Of a DNA stretch of 64,000 bases, positions 38,809 to 51,011 are shown piece after piece (position 1 is the first letter of the stretch; every line of letters begins with the position of its first letter). The stretch lies in NCBI GenBank assembly GCA_019400425.1, contig JAFREE010000076.1, forward strand, positions 1 through 64,000, in the 5' to 3' direction. A model generated the notes under the pieces. The model worked only from the letters and a program-made list of their open reading frames with translations, searched no databases and was not told the DNA's origin. The position numbers were made by a program, and so were the translations under genes. The stretch is from Hymenochaete sp. R1. Taxonomy: Eukaryota; Basidiomycota; Agaricomycetes; Hymenochaetales; Hymenochaetaceae.

Positions 38809-41800
38809 CTACTTCTTCAGTGTACGCTGCTTTTCTGCAAACTCCACTATTTTCTTGTCCACAAACAGCCCCTTCCGTTCCCGAACTCGATCCATGTATG
38901 CCTTGGCAACGTTTTCCCGGTCCGCTTTCTCACCCAGATCTTCCAGCTCTACTTCTGTCGTGGGAACCCAGAACGGGTCCTGGTCGAGCATTTCATATCT
39001 ATCACGGTGATTCGTCGACCTGTCCATAATCTATACATCTTGAAACCACTCACCCGCTGAAGATCAGCTGTGGGCTAGCGGCTCCCGAAGTACGCTTCCT
39101 TATCTCTGATGGAGGAATGTCGCGCGCGTGAGACATTCAGATGAAGTACAACCGAACGCTATTCTCACCATCTGCAAACCCAAAACTTTCCACGACCGGC
39201 AAGAGCGCATTGACGGTGAAAAATGTCGTTCCCTCCTTCATTTCTTCGGATACGATGCGCCCCCGTCTCTTCGCTACTACCCCGTACACTTTTCCTAGTA
39301 CATCAGCTGGGTAACTGTGTCAGCGTTAGTCTGTGAATAAAGGGAAATTTGCAAACTCGACGCTTGAATATCGCAAGTATACATCGCCAGCATAAGTCTC
39401 GGACTCCAATCGAGCAGACCCGCCCGGCAAGCGTCTTGAACAGCTGAGATGATGGACCCGACAACTTGAGCTACATTCACGTCAATGTCAGGCAAAGCTT
39501 ATTGAAAAGATACTCTCACTATTCTCAGCTTCAGGCGAGTCCGAATCAACGTCCAACCGCTCCAAGAAATAAGCCATCCCCTCGACTGGTTCAGCACATA
39601 GTGGACCTCGTAACATGGCTATCTGGAAGCCAGTTTCTATTGCACCTTCAATTTGTTGCTGTAAGCGTGATTTTTCTCTGTTTCCATTAGATCCTGTTTG
39701 ACGTATAAAACGTTTCTGTAGCCTATAGAATTTCGCTTAGAGAGATGTATTCCGCACAACGAAGTAAAAATCGAACGGAGAAAATGGGCCTTCCGCACGC
39801 GAATCGATCAAGACGCAACCACCCGCAGACTGAGGTCCGAACGCCCAACTCTTTTCAGCAACGGTCTGCCATTCTGGATTTGATTGCTCTTTGGAAACTC
39901 GATCGAATGCTGTCCAGAACTCCTCCAGACGCACTGTCGGTTTTCTCAAGATATCGCCTTGAAGATTTGCACTCTCTGTGAAATCTTCGTCGTCAAGTTC
40001 ATCGCTATGAACTTCTCCACCTGATGCTGAAGCTATCGCGTCTTTGATTTTGTTCTCCCGGATAATCTTCTTCAGCACAAGCATGTTATTCTGTAAGTAA
40101 TTTAGTATATTTAAGGGCAGCGGGGCAGCGCGAATAGTGAATTTCGCGACAGAGAACGCGCTGGAACCCTGTACGACGCCTCGACGCTCCTTCGGATTCT
40201 TAAGCGGCGCCATATCAGGAGCTTTGATAGCTGTCTCCCTAAATGGTACGATAGGCTCCGAAGGTTGGATTTCGACATTCGCAAACCGTTCTCGCAGGTC
40301 GTTCAAACATCGCTTGAAATTAAAGTGTGCTTGATACCTACGAAACCGATCATTGTGTATAATACGACTCACTTCGAGATGTAGCTCGCCCGCAGTTAAA
40401 ATGACGTGTTCTCCAGTTTGTTGCTGGAACGTTTCTACGGCGGGATCGGCTTGACTCAAAAGCTTCATACCCTCCACCAGTTTTGGTAGGTCGGCTGTAA
40501 AGCGTCAGTCTTGAACGAGGCAAAAAGGTTACAAGTCGTACCTGGTTCTACCGGTTCCAGAGCGACGCGTACGATGGGCGGAGTCTGAGAAGGTGCTTTT
40601 AATTAAAGACAATCTGCTGTCATGAAATACGATACTCACTTGACGCATTATACCACCCAAATTTATTATACGACCATCATAAGCTTCAGGACCTTCCGCC
40701 AGATCCGAACCTGCTTCCGGTGCACACAATGTTGCATGTCGCCAAACCTTCCCTTCCAATCCTCGAAGGGCAAATACATTACCAGCCTTTACCTGCTCCA
40801 CTGGCTCTAAATCTCGGCCCATCATCTCATACAGAGCTTCAACTTTCGCCATAACAACATGATTTGTGTTCCGGGGGTGATTCAGCCCCAGTGTTTTGTT
40901 GTACTTCGGGAGAACGCAGAACACGGACGAGCCTTTCTCAATGATCCCTGAGTACAGGCGCGCGAAACCGAGAAGGACCATGGCATTTTGCTCTTTGGAA
41001 ATCGCCTCGGCCGTCCTTTCCGATTTCTGGGAGCAATCGTCGTTGGATGGCGGCGGGAAGCCTGTACCCTCAGACGACAATCCGTTCGTCGTTTCTTCTC
41101 TGTTCTGCCTTAGATCCCGACCTCGCTCTCTCATCTCCTCCGCACTCAGTGCTTTGCGTTTGTTCTCTGGAAGATCCTTTTGGTACACTGCAAACATTTT
41201 GCTGATATATGCAACGATATTGGCTGATCGACTGGGGTTACATGAGAACAAGTCGCGTTCCAGTTGATCTTTGGCTTTGACCGATTCTGGATTCAGGTCG
41301 GGGTAAAGCATCTTCGGCATCCTAATTGCTTGGGCGACTGACGGTGGCTGTACGATATCTATGACACATTGAATTGTGCAAGTCGAAAGCGATAGCCACT
41401 GTCCGAAAATTTGGGAGAGGAGATGCCGACTGTCCTTGGTCTTGATATCGCGAGGATGGAGTCTGAGGTTGAGCGCAGTAATTATCTTCGTCACCTTATC
41501 CGGGTTCCTATAGAGAGACTTCAAATCAATCCACCTGCGTGGTCGCCAGAATAGACAACATACGGATTCAGCGCGACGCTGTCGTAAACCGCCCATATAT
41601 TCTCAAGTACAAATTGAACGAAAAGTGGCTTCAGCGCCCTTCCTTTCAGATGCTTGTGCCCAATCACTCGTTTTGTCTTCGGATCTAGATAGAAGTCTCC
41701 CCATAAAACCCTTCTAAGATTTGCCTCCTTCATGCCAAGCTTCGCCGCATATAATTGAGCGAACTTGCCGATCCGAAATCCCCACCCGTCGACTGCGGAC

Positions 41801-42634
41801 GCAAAAATGACATTCCCTCGCTCCGGGGCGAAATATAGATCTTCATCATCTTTCTCTAGGAAGTCCTCCTGGACTTCGTCTTCAGTGTTGGTCTCCATTC
41901 GAGATTCTGCATCTTCGTCCGTTGCTTTGCGCTCCTGTATCCTCCTTTCTCGATCTTCGCGCCATCGCAAATCGTCTTCCATACGTTCACCTGCAAAGAA
42001 CGAGCCCATTACAGCGTTGACTTGCTCGATGACTTGATTCAATTGATGATAAGCTTCAATAGGCGAGAGCCTGAGTTCCGTTACGAGCCGGTCACACTTG
42101 TTGAGGACCAAGATGGGCCGTACACGGTCTATCCATGCTTGTCTAAGAACAGAAATTGTCTTTATCGCCCTCGAATGCCGCACCTTCGTGGGAGATTGCG
42201 ACGAACACACACCTGTGTACATACTCCTTCGACAACATCGACCAGGAGTAGAGCACCATCACATAGCCGAGAGGCAGAAGAGACCTCTCCAGAGAAGTCA
42301 ACATGGCCAGGTGTATCAATCAAATTGATTACGTAGACTTTCTGAGAGCTTTCTAGTCCCGTCAGAAACAATGTATACGACATAAGCAAGACGGCTTACC
42401 GCCGGACTCAGTTTTCTGTTCCGTCCTGAACCTCAGCGAGACTGCACTACTTTCCATCGTTATGCCACGTTGCTGCTCGTCTTCCCTGCTGTCTAGATAT
42501 CTGATTTTTCCGGCCATGCGAGGCGATATAATATTGTTCGCAGCCAAGAGATAATCAACGTATGTTGTTTTGCCATGGTCGACATGGCCAATCGTCGTAA
42601 TTACTCGCACATCCTCCGCTGTCGAAGAAGTCAT
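38809..42634 (-). CDS. EFL1: EFL1/Ria1 elongation-factor-2-like GTPase of 60S maturation
   Basis: EFL1 acts with Sdo1/SBDS in the cytoplasm to evict eIF6 (Tif6) from late pre-60S subunits. The N-terminus reads [20 protein letters not shown] (G1), [14 protein letters not shown] (G2), [18 protein letters not shown] (G3) and LVLNKCDRL (G4). An acidic insert typical of EFL1 lies near 41880-42000. EF-2-like domains follow, with [27 protein letters not shown] and [12 protein letters not shown]. The last exon (38809 to about 39035) gives [20 protein letters not shown] and ends [11 protein letters not shown]; it joins after an intron of about 24 bp or more near 39040. Start chosen at MTSSTAEDV (42634); an upstream Met at 42667 is possible. 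About nine introns. Confidence 0.93.
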
Positions 42635-42919
42635 CTCCAAGTGAGATATTAATGATACAAAGTCCACAGGAGAAGGAGAAAAAGATAGTGGTGTAACGGT
42701 AAGGGCTAGTCAACTTGACGCCTAAATTCGCGATTCGAGTCGAGATTCGGTACCGAGATCTACATATCAAGGAGGTGGAAAAATGACGCATGCGCAGCCT
42801 CACAGACTCTTACTCTTTCTTCATGCTTATTTTTCTTCTAGCAACCCTTGCTTCAACTTTCAGGTGATCATGATACAGGAATCGATACCTTAAGGTGTAT
42901 ATTAATGATCCGACTTTGT

Positions 42920-44340
42920 CTACGCCGTGACCGTTTCAGTCGAACTTATCGAGTCGGTATCATCATCCATGGACATCTCACCTTCGACGTCCACTATGAA
43001 TGGCCTCCATCCTCTTTTGTCGAGTCCAGTATCTATTTCTGCTGCTAAAGTCTCCTTTTTGGATGCCTCGTTCATGTCATCATCTAGCTCATCGGCGATG
43101 TGGGTGGAGAGGACGTTTAAAAAGTAGAAACACTGAACAAATTCGCATGGGTCAACGAGGTTCCATGAACACGTTGGAAAAGAGCTCTACAACAGACAAC
43201 AAGTGAGGCTCATTTTATTCTTCGCGTGAAGAGTTACTCACTATTCTTTGTCCTGACCAGTAGGTCGCCACGAGAGTCAATCGGCTATCTCTGATGCAGG
43301 CGCCGTAAGTCGTTCTATCCCGAATACGCAGAGCTCGTCTGTGCCGTTGAATAGAGGCTTGGATCATTGTTAGAAGTCGAACTGACACTGCTAAGGAAGA
43401 TCCGCGCGTCTCGAGCGCAAAAGTTGGAACACTGATGGGGTTCGACCAGCGAACCGTACAGTGAAATCGATGTTCTTCAACTTCGCAAGTTCTTTTGCGC
43501 AATATGCGTCCAATGCAGGCTTGAAGGTCCGGAGTGAGGCGTCTACAAGTAAGCAACGGCGCTTTAATTGTGCCGAACTCAACAAAGTTTGTCTTTTCAC
43601 CGAAGGGGCTCCACGGCAACGCGAGAACTTCGTCGTATCTGTGTGCATGTAAGTAATCTAGTATCGTCCTCCTTTAGAGAATGATAACTTACAGCCCTTC
43701 GTGCAAAGCACCTTGCCTCTCAGAAAAGGCGAAACTGACAATTATCTGGGCGGTGAGTTCGCGTTTCTTTTTGTGTGCTCGATCGAAAGAGGGGGACGCT
43801 TTTGAGAGTTTCCACGCGAACACCAAGACATCCGAAGGTAGCTGATACATTTCGCTCAAACTCAAGCGAGGTAGAGTGCTTGACCACTTCTTGATATTAA
43901 TGTTGAAATCCCTGCTTAAAGGTGTCTAGAGACGCAAAAAGAAACTAAACGTAGGACTCCTTTTAATGTGCAAAGATCGGTAAGACCCACATCAAAAATT
44001 GTCAAATCGTAAGGATAGGTTACTAAATGTTGAAGGGTTGATATTTCCTCGAGGATTTCCTTCCTTGTTGCATCGTTCTCTTTTTCTTTACCGTCGGGGA
44101 AGGCAACATGGATGCTATCTGCCCAGTCTTTCCAGTCCTCTGCGTTCTCGGCTAGGCTTTTACACCAAAGGTAATGCAATGACGTGAGCAACATACAGCT
44201 CAAGAAAAAGTGAAAGAGTCTCACTCCTTTGCTTTAAAATAGAGCCCCGATCTGCCAACGTCGTCTACACTACGCGTCCTGTAACTGAGATATGATCGAT
44301 ACCTAAACAGCCCCTTGCAATCTTCTGAGACCTACCTCAT
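42920..44340 (-). CDS. Unrecognised five- or six-exon protein of about 385 residues
   Basis: The start ATG at 44340 is separated from the next exon by an intron after two bases of codon 2, giving MRTRSVDDVGRSGLYFKAKD. Next comes LAENAEDWKDWADSIHVAFP, then EEISTLQHLVTYPYDLTIFD, then exon TPLSRDFNINIKKWSSTLPR to ERQGALHEGL. It joins YDEVLALPWSPFGEKTNFVE and runs on through TVRWSNPISVPTFALETRG to LTLVATYWSGQR. A last exon, SSFPTCSWNLVDPCEFVQCF, ends in an acidic tail with DDDTDSISSTETVTA. All joins keep frame at GT-AG introns, so the gene looks intact. Trp-rich, mixed alpha/beta, no membrane segment or signal peptide. I cannot assign a family. A second open frame overlaps 43391-43648 and is a shadow. 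Confidence 0.65.
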
Positions 44341-45433
44341 CGCAAGATTTTGGATCTACCAGTTTCAACACTAGAATCTTGCCTTGCCCGAGTTCAGAGT
44401 CCTTTGGATATAAGGAATGGACGGAAGTAAAGCTTCAAAGGTCGGGGAACAGTCTTCTGCATTGTCTCTGACGACTATATGTACTGCGCTTTGGGAGCAC
44501 AGCAGCTGCGAAGCGCAGCGCAGCAGCAGCCACGAGTAACTGATAAGTATGTAAGGCAGGGATGGCGGCTGCGAGTGGACGGTAATTTGCTTCCGGAAGT
44601 ACAAAATTTAAATTTCTATTTAGGCAACGAGCGAATGGTTCTCGCCAAAAGCGACTCCTCCATTGCCAAAATATATTCATAGCTTCATCCGGCCACTGAC
44701 TGGCTCGGTAAAAAAAGGTTCCGTAATCTAATTGCGCGTTTGTCCTTATTCCGCATGTCATCGTATGTGCATCTCGCCTTCTACATTGAAGGACTCGATG
44801 GGTGGTCTCATTTCTATTAGTTGGATTTAACAGTCGCATATTGTCAGAGGTTGAGACACTCATCTCGACAAATTTTCACTTACAGGGCTTTGGTGAGGAC
44901 CCTTTCACTGCTTCCCCTGTTAGCCTAATACTGCGGATGAACAAGCAAGCGCCTCGCACTGGCAGTAGTGGAGTGAACAGTAAACTTCTCTGCAACCTTC
45001 TTTAATCATATCGTCGGAGTATAAGCGAGTGATATACAAGAAATGTCGAGGCTCAGTTTGCTAGGTTCTCAGTTTAGGACCTCGTCAAAGGGTTTTCAGC
45101 AAGAAAGTTACCGCTCAACGAGAGAGATGAGAAAAAGACAAATTGGGGTGAGTAATAAAAGGTGGAAAGCTGGATGCCAGGTTCAATAGCAAAGAAAGGA
45201 AAGGATTGGAACTGACCGCCCGCCTCATGGGCTTCGAAGAATTCCTCGGCGAGTCATTTCCAAAAAGACGGAGAAGAGGAGACCAGGCAGGCTGCGGACA
45301 AGTAATGGCTCATTTTTTGTTTAAATTTGTTTTAATCATTATTTATGGGCCAAATTCACCATAAGAAGCAGCGACATTAACTTTGACCATGTTCCGAATA
45401 GTACTCTCATGGTGAATGACGATGAACCTGCTG
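44341..45433. other. Long gene-free stretch upstream of the unknown gene
   Basis: 1.1 kb between two minus-strand genes. Open frames here (44371-44604 and 44435-44863 minus) overlap each other and show no domain. A GC-rich patch near 44500-44532 repeats GCAGC and GCGCAGC. The right part (about 45300-45360) is AT-rich. Nothing else seen. Confidence 0.45.
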
Positions 45434-47144
45434 TTATCCGCCCAAGATCACCATTAAGCAATCCCTTACGCGTTCGCTCAAGCCCTTTCCTATCAACACA
45501 ACCTTTCCCGTCTCCGGAATTCCAAGTTCCTCTTCCTTCCCTATTAATTCAGAGATGTCGTACAAGTTCCTCACCCCCTGTAGTACAAATCGCTTCCCTT
45601 CTTGTCCTATCATTGAGTATAAACCTTTGCACCTGAGAATTTCGACGTCATGTTTTGCTCCAAACCCTTCCTCAACAGACCCTTCCCAAAGTGCTGTACG
45701 AATCCACTCATCAAGACGCTGCGCTTGTTCTAAATTAAGAGGAGGACAAGACACTTGGATGCTAGACACTCCTCCGTGAGAGCTTTTGCGATCATGGCTA
45801 TGGTCAGTGATGCTGTGATCATGGTTGCATGTTTCTTCGTCGTTTGAAGGAGATACAAAGGGCGTTTTCGCTGCGTATGCATCGATTCCAATGACATGCT
45901 TGATGTCAATTCCGGCTTTAGACGTTCGATATAGTGATGCTGTGGGATTCATTCCGCGTATCCTCTTTTCCAGACGATCAGCAGTATCTTGCTCCGCAAG
46001 GTCAATCTTGTTGAGCAGTATAGCATCCGCGCAGGCAATCTGTCTAAGCATACATCAGCTTCCGATGTCTCAGTTGCCCGGTCTTTTGAGAAGTACCGCG
46101 AGCTAATGCCTCTTTCTTCCTCGATTTTTTCCTCATCCAGTTGCTGAAAAGGCTACATCAGGAGTCGAGCTCATTCTGCAAAGCTATGAACTGTACCTTC
46201 TCTCCAAACACAGAATCTACGACGCATACGACACCATCGAGGCAAATATCCTTCCCAAGCCCTGCAGCTAACTCTTCGTTCTGCCAGAAGCTCGCCGCAA
46301 TTGGACCTAGTAACACAGACCAAGGCGTAAGCACTGAGCCACCACAAAGGGGTCAAAGGGAGCATTCCCACCTGGATCCGCCAATCCTGTTGTTTCAAGT
46401 AGAATGTAATCGAATGCACCTTTCCTTTCCATCATCTTTTCGATTGCGGCAAGACCCATATCCTTGATACTGCAACAGAGGCAACCATTTGGAAGCTCTA
46501 GAAGTTCCTCGGACAGTGCTCCAGGGGTATCCGACGCGGATGACACGTTAATTGCCTTGGCTAGTGTGAAGGAAGAGTATCAATGGAAGGTAGACAAACG
46601 AGCTGGTCAACGCGAGAGCTTCCCTGCGTATAATCAGGGGTAAGGGAAGTGCTACAGTACCTTCAATGTCCTATTCATCGAAAGTTGAAAGTCAGACACA
46701 AAGGGAGAGATACGGTCCAGGAGGCAACGGACTGCTGTATCTCCGAATTCATTCATAATTACAGCGATACGGTATCCATGGCGTTCAGTAAGAATTCGGC
46801 TAGACGATTGCGGAAAAGTTGAGTTCCTGGATGCTGGGTTTCCCGATCCTGTGAAAGTGGACCAACTCACTTTAGAAGTGTGCTTTTACCAGCGCCTAGG
46901 AAGCCTGATATGAGCGTGCAGGGCACGCGGCGATCGCTCTTGCCTTCTTTATCCTGGTTCCGAGACCTGGAGGTAGACAAACATTTGCATGTTAGCTTTC
47001 TTTTCTCGGTGAGCCAAAGCTACCACGATGCTGACGTTTGCCTGTGTTCAATAAGGAACCTGTAAAATGTTGTTAACGGGCTGGTTGACTTGAATCGCAG
47101 TCAAATGTCACTCGCGGAATCTCGTCAATCTCATCTTCGATCAT
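45434..47144 (-). CDS. CobW/P47K-family metallochaperone GTPase (Zng1-like)
   Basis: COG0523 GTPases deliver zinc or cobalt to client enzymes; Zng1/CBWD members activate methionine aminopeptidase. A short acidic N-terminus ([18 protein letters not shown]) is joined by a small exon to [19 protein letters not shown], the Walker A motif. [13 protein letters not shown] follows. [16 protein letters not shown] has the CxCC metal-binding motif, then [13 protein letters not shown] (Walker B area) and [13 protein letters not shown] (the NKxD base-recognition motif). A His/Asp-rich loop ([20 protein letters not shown]) is typical of metal-sensing members. The C-terminal CobW domain ends [18 protein letters not shown]. 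The start at 47144 and the two smallest exons near 46950-47100 are less certain. Confidence 0.85.
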
Positions 47145-47904
47145 TTCAACTACTTTCCTCTGGATATGTCGACAAAAGGAACAGCGTAGTGGTGGTGGTG
47201 GTCGACGGCTACATGCAGAGCCTGATCCGGGACGAAGTGACGATGACGGCAAGCGAGCGGAGAAAGCCGAAAGCCGAAAGCCGAAGACCGAGTGTTTGGA
47301 AGGGCCGAGGGGAAGAAATTCTTCTGCATCATAGGCATAGTCTTGAGCCAATGGTCTGACGAGAAAAATGCAAAACGAAAAGGAAACTTTCTGGCAAGGC
47401 ATTTTCTCGATCAATGTGTACTGTGATCCCGGGCCACTGTTGAACGAATCGAGGGAAGTCTCTGTGCCGCCTGTAAATTCGCAAGCGTACTTTTGTCGCC
47501 AATTGTGCCAATCTTCCCTCAAGCCTTCTCTTGTGTTAGGACTGGTGCACCCATCAACGAAAGGACACATAATCTCGATGAGGAGGTGAGCCATCTTCAA
47601 ACTGTTCCTACTGAAAGCTTTTAATACGAGCTAATTGACTCGGGGTTCTGCTCGTTATCGGCCAAAATCCATTTTGAGAAGCAGAGTACAGGCCTTTTCG
47701 GAATTCAAGAATCTGAGATCGTTTTCAAAGGGATCTAGGGCTGCTTCAGGTGAATGATTTTTGGTCCCTTTCATTTCACCCTTCCTCAAGCGTATGCTCC
47801 CCAATTACCGATTGTGCGGTCTCTTATATCTAGTTCGCTTCATTTGGTATCGTTTTCTCCCTTCTTTCTCTCATCCTCTTCGCTGCTATCTTGGAAACTG
47901 AAGT
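47145..47904. promoter_or_regulatory. Divergent promoter region, CobW / DUF6534 genes
   Basis: 760 bp between divergent starts. A minus-strand open frame overlaps it (47073-47600) but only its last 23 residues look like coding, as the CobW N-terminus. A GGTGGTGGTGGT run lies near 47192-47203 and a CCGAAAG direct repeat near 47267-47288. Confidence 0.4.
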
Positions 47905-49637
47905 ATGGCTCTCAGCGACGAGGAATGGCAACAGGTTCTTTGGTTACTTGGACCATGGGTGCGTTTTTAAGCATATCCTGTAGAGAGCGTTCGCTCATGA
48001 CTTAACTAGCTTGTTGGAAGCTGTATAGATTTTCTTTTCCAAGGGGTTCTATTCTGCCAGGTCTTTTTATTTTACCGTGGCTACTAGTAACCGTACAACG
48101 AGCTTACAATCACCTCAGTTCATCAACTACTTCATGTGGTACCGCGACGATAAAACGTCCTTAAAGGCCATTGTTGGAATCCTCTTGATCGCAACGACCT
48201 TGAAAAGCATGCAGGCATTGTAAGCCCTATTTTTATATAACTTCACTGGAGCCTGACTTTTGCAGCCTACTCATATGGCAGCAAAACATCGTCTTCTTTG
48301 CTGACGTTGCTGGTGCTATCTTACTATCATACACGACATGGTGGCAGGCTGGTAATGGGCTTATGGTAAATATTTCCCCCAAGCCTCGGGTGTCCAAGCT
48401 TACGCAGCTCTCTCTTTCAGGTTGCGACTATTGGGCTATACGTCCAATCATACTTTCTTTACCGACTCTTCATTATTTCGAAAAAGATTGTCATCGTGAT
48501 TCCTATTGCTCTCGTACTTGCGTTCGCATATGTCGCCATGATCTTGGGGGTGAGCGAGTCCGCTTCCTCTTATTTTGCGCATCTTGAAACAATCACTATT
48601 TTGTCAGACATATTACACCGCAGCAAAGGAGAATGGCATTATCGGGCAATGGTGTCCGTTTTCTCTTGTGGATACTCTCCACATTTATATGATGCTGACG
48701 AAGTCCATCAGATGCAGCACATTTGAGCTCTGTGTTCGGTACGTTTCTCGAAACAGTATACTCATCGATACTCTAACTCTTTTATGAAGTGGGCGACACT
48801 CTCCTCACAACCGCAACAGCGGCTGTTCTCCTGCGAGCCAAGAATAAAAACGGGTTCAGAGAGTAGCTTCGTGAATCGATATCGATTTTCGCATCAGTCT
48901 CACGTTATTTTTAGAACAAATACGTTGATACAACGACTTGCCCGTTTTTCCTGGCAGACAGCGGCACCTGCTGCTTTGTGGTACGTTCCAATATTCATTC
49001 CGAAGGCGAAGATACCAACTCTCGTGTAATAGTGCAATGCTTAATCTTATTTTCTCACAAGTGTATAGTGGACAATCGCGACTTGTTTCTTCTGCCTTTA
49101 ATATGGCATTGCCGGTCAGCTTTGACACAAAGCACATTTTTTACATCATATGTTCTCACCACATTTTACATTTTGACTCATAGAAACTTTACGCCGTATC
49201 CATGATGTGGACGTTAAATGCTCGACGACACATCCATGTCGCAGGTTCTTCCGGATTCCTCACAACCAGTAGTGACTTGGAACGGTCACGCCGAACTCGC
49301 AGGGTAAGCAAGGCGGGGAAGACTTATATACAGATGAAATAAATAATGACTATTTCACTTATTTAACAGCGAGATGATGTCGAACTCGGACGACTCGGAC
49401 TTACGAGTACCGCAATCCAAATACGCACAGAGGTCGAAACAGTTCAGCACGCTGACGTGCGTGTTTCATTTCCCTTCAAACCCCTTCTGATCGCTCATAC
49501 TTTTTTTTCAAAAGCAGGACCCGCGCCACGGTATCTCCTTCCTTGAGACGAAAAGAGATGCCAGTAATATCACATGTCCACGCCGCAGCGAGGATTCTCA
49601 ACTTGAATCTGGGAGTCTAAAGGCTGCTGCAGTCTGA
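47905..49637 (+). CDS. DUF6534-type multi-pass membrane protein (Agaricomycetes)
   Basis: Starts MALSDEEWQQVLWLLGPW. Exons then give QFINYFMWYRDDKTSLKAIV, IVFFADVAGAILLSYTTWWQ, VATIGLYVQSYFLYRLFIIS and VIVIPIALVLAFAYVAMILG, each with a membrane helix. Next come GDTLLTTATAAVLLRAKNK and NTLIQRLARFSWQTAAPAA, then LYAVSMMWTLNARRHIHVAG and a hydrophilic Ser/Arg tail ending SLKAAAV. The DTL...TATA, inTLI.RL and LYAvSmmWTLNAR blocks are the signature of the DUF6534 family, which is greatly expanded in mushrooms and has about seven membrane helices. Function unknown. Eight or more short exons. Confidence 0.8.
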
Positions 49638-49988
49638 ATGTCAGGAGAGAATTGTATTCATTCTCTTCGTTCAGAACATTTTATAAACCAATATCTTTTA
49701 ATCTCTGGATTGGCTCCTTAGTGATCGGGAGAGTCTCTTGAAATTTCTGCATGAGGTAGATCGATAAATGTTGTTATAAAATACTATATTCACACGCACA
49801 TATGGTTACATGTTATCTTAGATGATATTTTGCCGACCCGACCCGTCGTCGATCTGGCTGTGCTGATCGTTTCGCGACTGGAACCGTCTCCCACTCGTTG
49901 TTACAAGCATGAAAGACGCCCACGAGCATCACACTCTTTTGCCACCATAATTTCTCTACGTTTTCGCTCGTTACATCGCTGGGCCGTC
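49638..49988. other. Intergenic: upstream of guanylate kinase
   Basis: 351 bp. The frame of guanylate kinase is open to a Met at 49830, but the residues before MSFSRP are not family-like. No TATA box is clear. Confidence 0.4.
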
Positions 49989-50969
49989 ATGTCCTTCAGC
50001 CGCCCTCTGGTCATATCTGGTCCGAGCGGGACTGGCAAGAGCACCCTCCTTAAGAAGCTCTTTGACCTCCATCCGGACAAATTTGGGTTCAGCGTTTCTC
50101 GCAAGTGCATCTCCTACCATCCTGGATTCTGAAACTCTGACATTGAATATGCTACATGGACTAAAGATACAACGCGCAACCCAAGGGCGGGCGAACTCGA
50201 TGGTGTTGCATATCATTTTGTTACGAGGGACGAATTCATTAAGCTGCGTTCGAGAGACGGCTTCATCGAGACTGCTGAGTTCGCTGGAAATCTTTATGGG
50301 ACCAGCTTTCAGGCTGTGAGGGACATTCAAGAAAAGGGTCGAAGGTGTATACTGGACATTGAATCCCAGGTTCGTCCTCTTATGTTGTAATTTCTTCTTC
50401 GCTGGCTCAGTTGCCACTCGGGTTATCAGGGCGTCCGACAAGTGAAGAAGACAGGTCTTAACCCAGTCTATCTCTTCATCTCACCACCTAGCATGGCTGA
50501 ACTCAAAACACGACTGACTGGGCGTAAAACAGAGGCTGAGGAGGCAGTCCAAAAGCGCCTTGCTACTGCAATCAAAGAAATCGAGTATGCGACCAGCGGT
50601 GCGCACGACATTGTAATTATAAACGACAACTTGGACGTTGCGTATAAAAAGTTTGAAAAAGTCGCATTGGGGGAAGAACAGGCTTCGGATATGTTACCTC
50701 CGCTACTGGACGCTGTGAACGGCTCCCAGGATGAGAAGAGACCTATTGTCGAGGGATCCATGGAGCAGCCCGGTGATATGGAGGAAACTATACATTCGAT
50801 GACAAGGAAAGAGCAGAAGCCAGAGATGCCTCCTTTACTGAGCGGTGTTGGCCCAACTGAGGTGGATTTGATCCAGGAGGCAATTGGCGGGAATATCGAA
50901 GACAGGATGGCAGAGCAGCTGTCGAAGAACTCTTCATCTCATGGGGGTTCAGCAGACATAAGTCAATGA
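49989..50969 (+). CDS. GUK1: Guanylate kinase with C-terminal extension
   Basis: Phosphorylates GMP to GDP with ATP, essential for guanine nucleotide supply. Exons 49989-50100, 50167-50369 and 50430-50969 join in frame to 284 residues. [20 protein letters not shown] holds the P-loop. Exon 1 to exon 2 reads [17 protein letters not shown], the conserved GMP-binding block, only if the first intron is GC-AG (donor GCAAGT at 50101). Then [48 protein letters not shown] and the lid Arg in [11 protein letters not shown]. The kinase core ends near residue 200. A hydrophilic tail of about 75 residues (through [14 protein letters not shown]) is absent from the usual enzyme of about 190 residues. The stop is 42 bp from the convergent MAK16 stop. 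Confidence 0.93.
50101..50166 (+). other. GC-AG intron in guanylate kinase
   Basis: The donor is CTC|GCAAGT and the acceptor TAAAG|ATA. No GT donor nearby restores the family-conserved [11 protein letters not shown]. The donor keeps the +3 to +6 AAGT consensus, as is usual for GC donors. Confidence 0.8.
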
Positions 50970-51011
50970 AAGTAGATTGTACATCATTCATGAATATACA
51001 CGCATGCACTT

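Noticed and set aside
43391..43648. Apparent frameshift in the unknown gene at 42920-44340, because a second well-formed frame (VDASLRTFKPALD) overlaps it
   Set aside because: The first frame stays open through LTLVATYWSGQR and joins a last exon in phase, so no frameshift is needed.
47073..47600. Minus-strand open frame of 175 codons
   Set aside because: Only its last 23 residues fit, as the N-terminus of the CobW gene; the rest is low-complexity promoter sequence.
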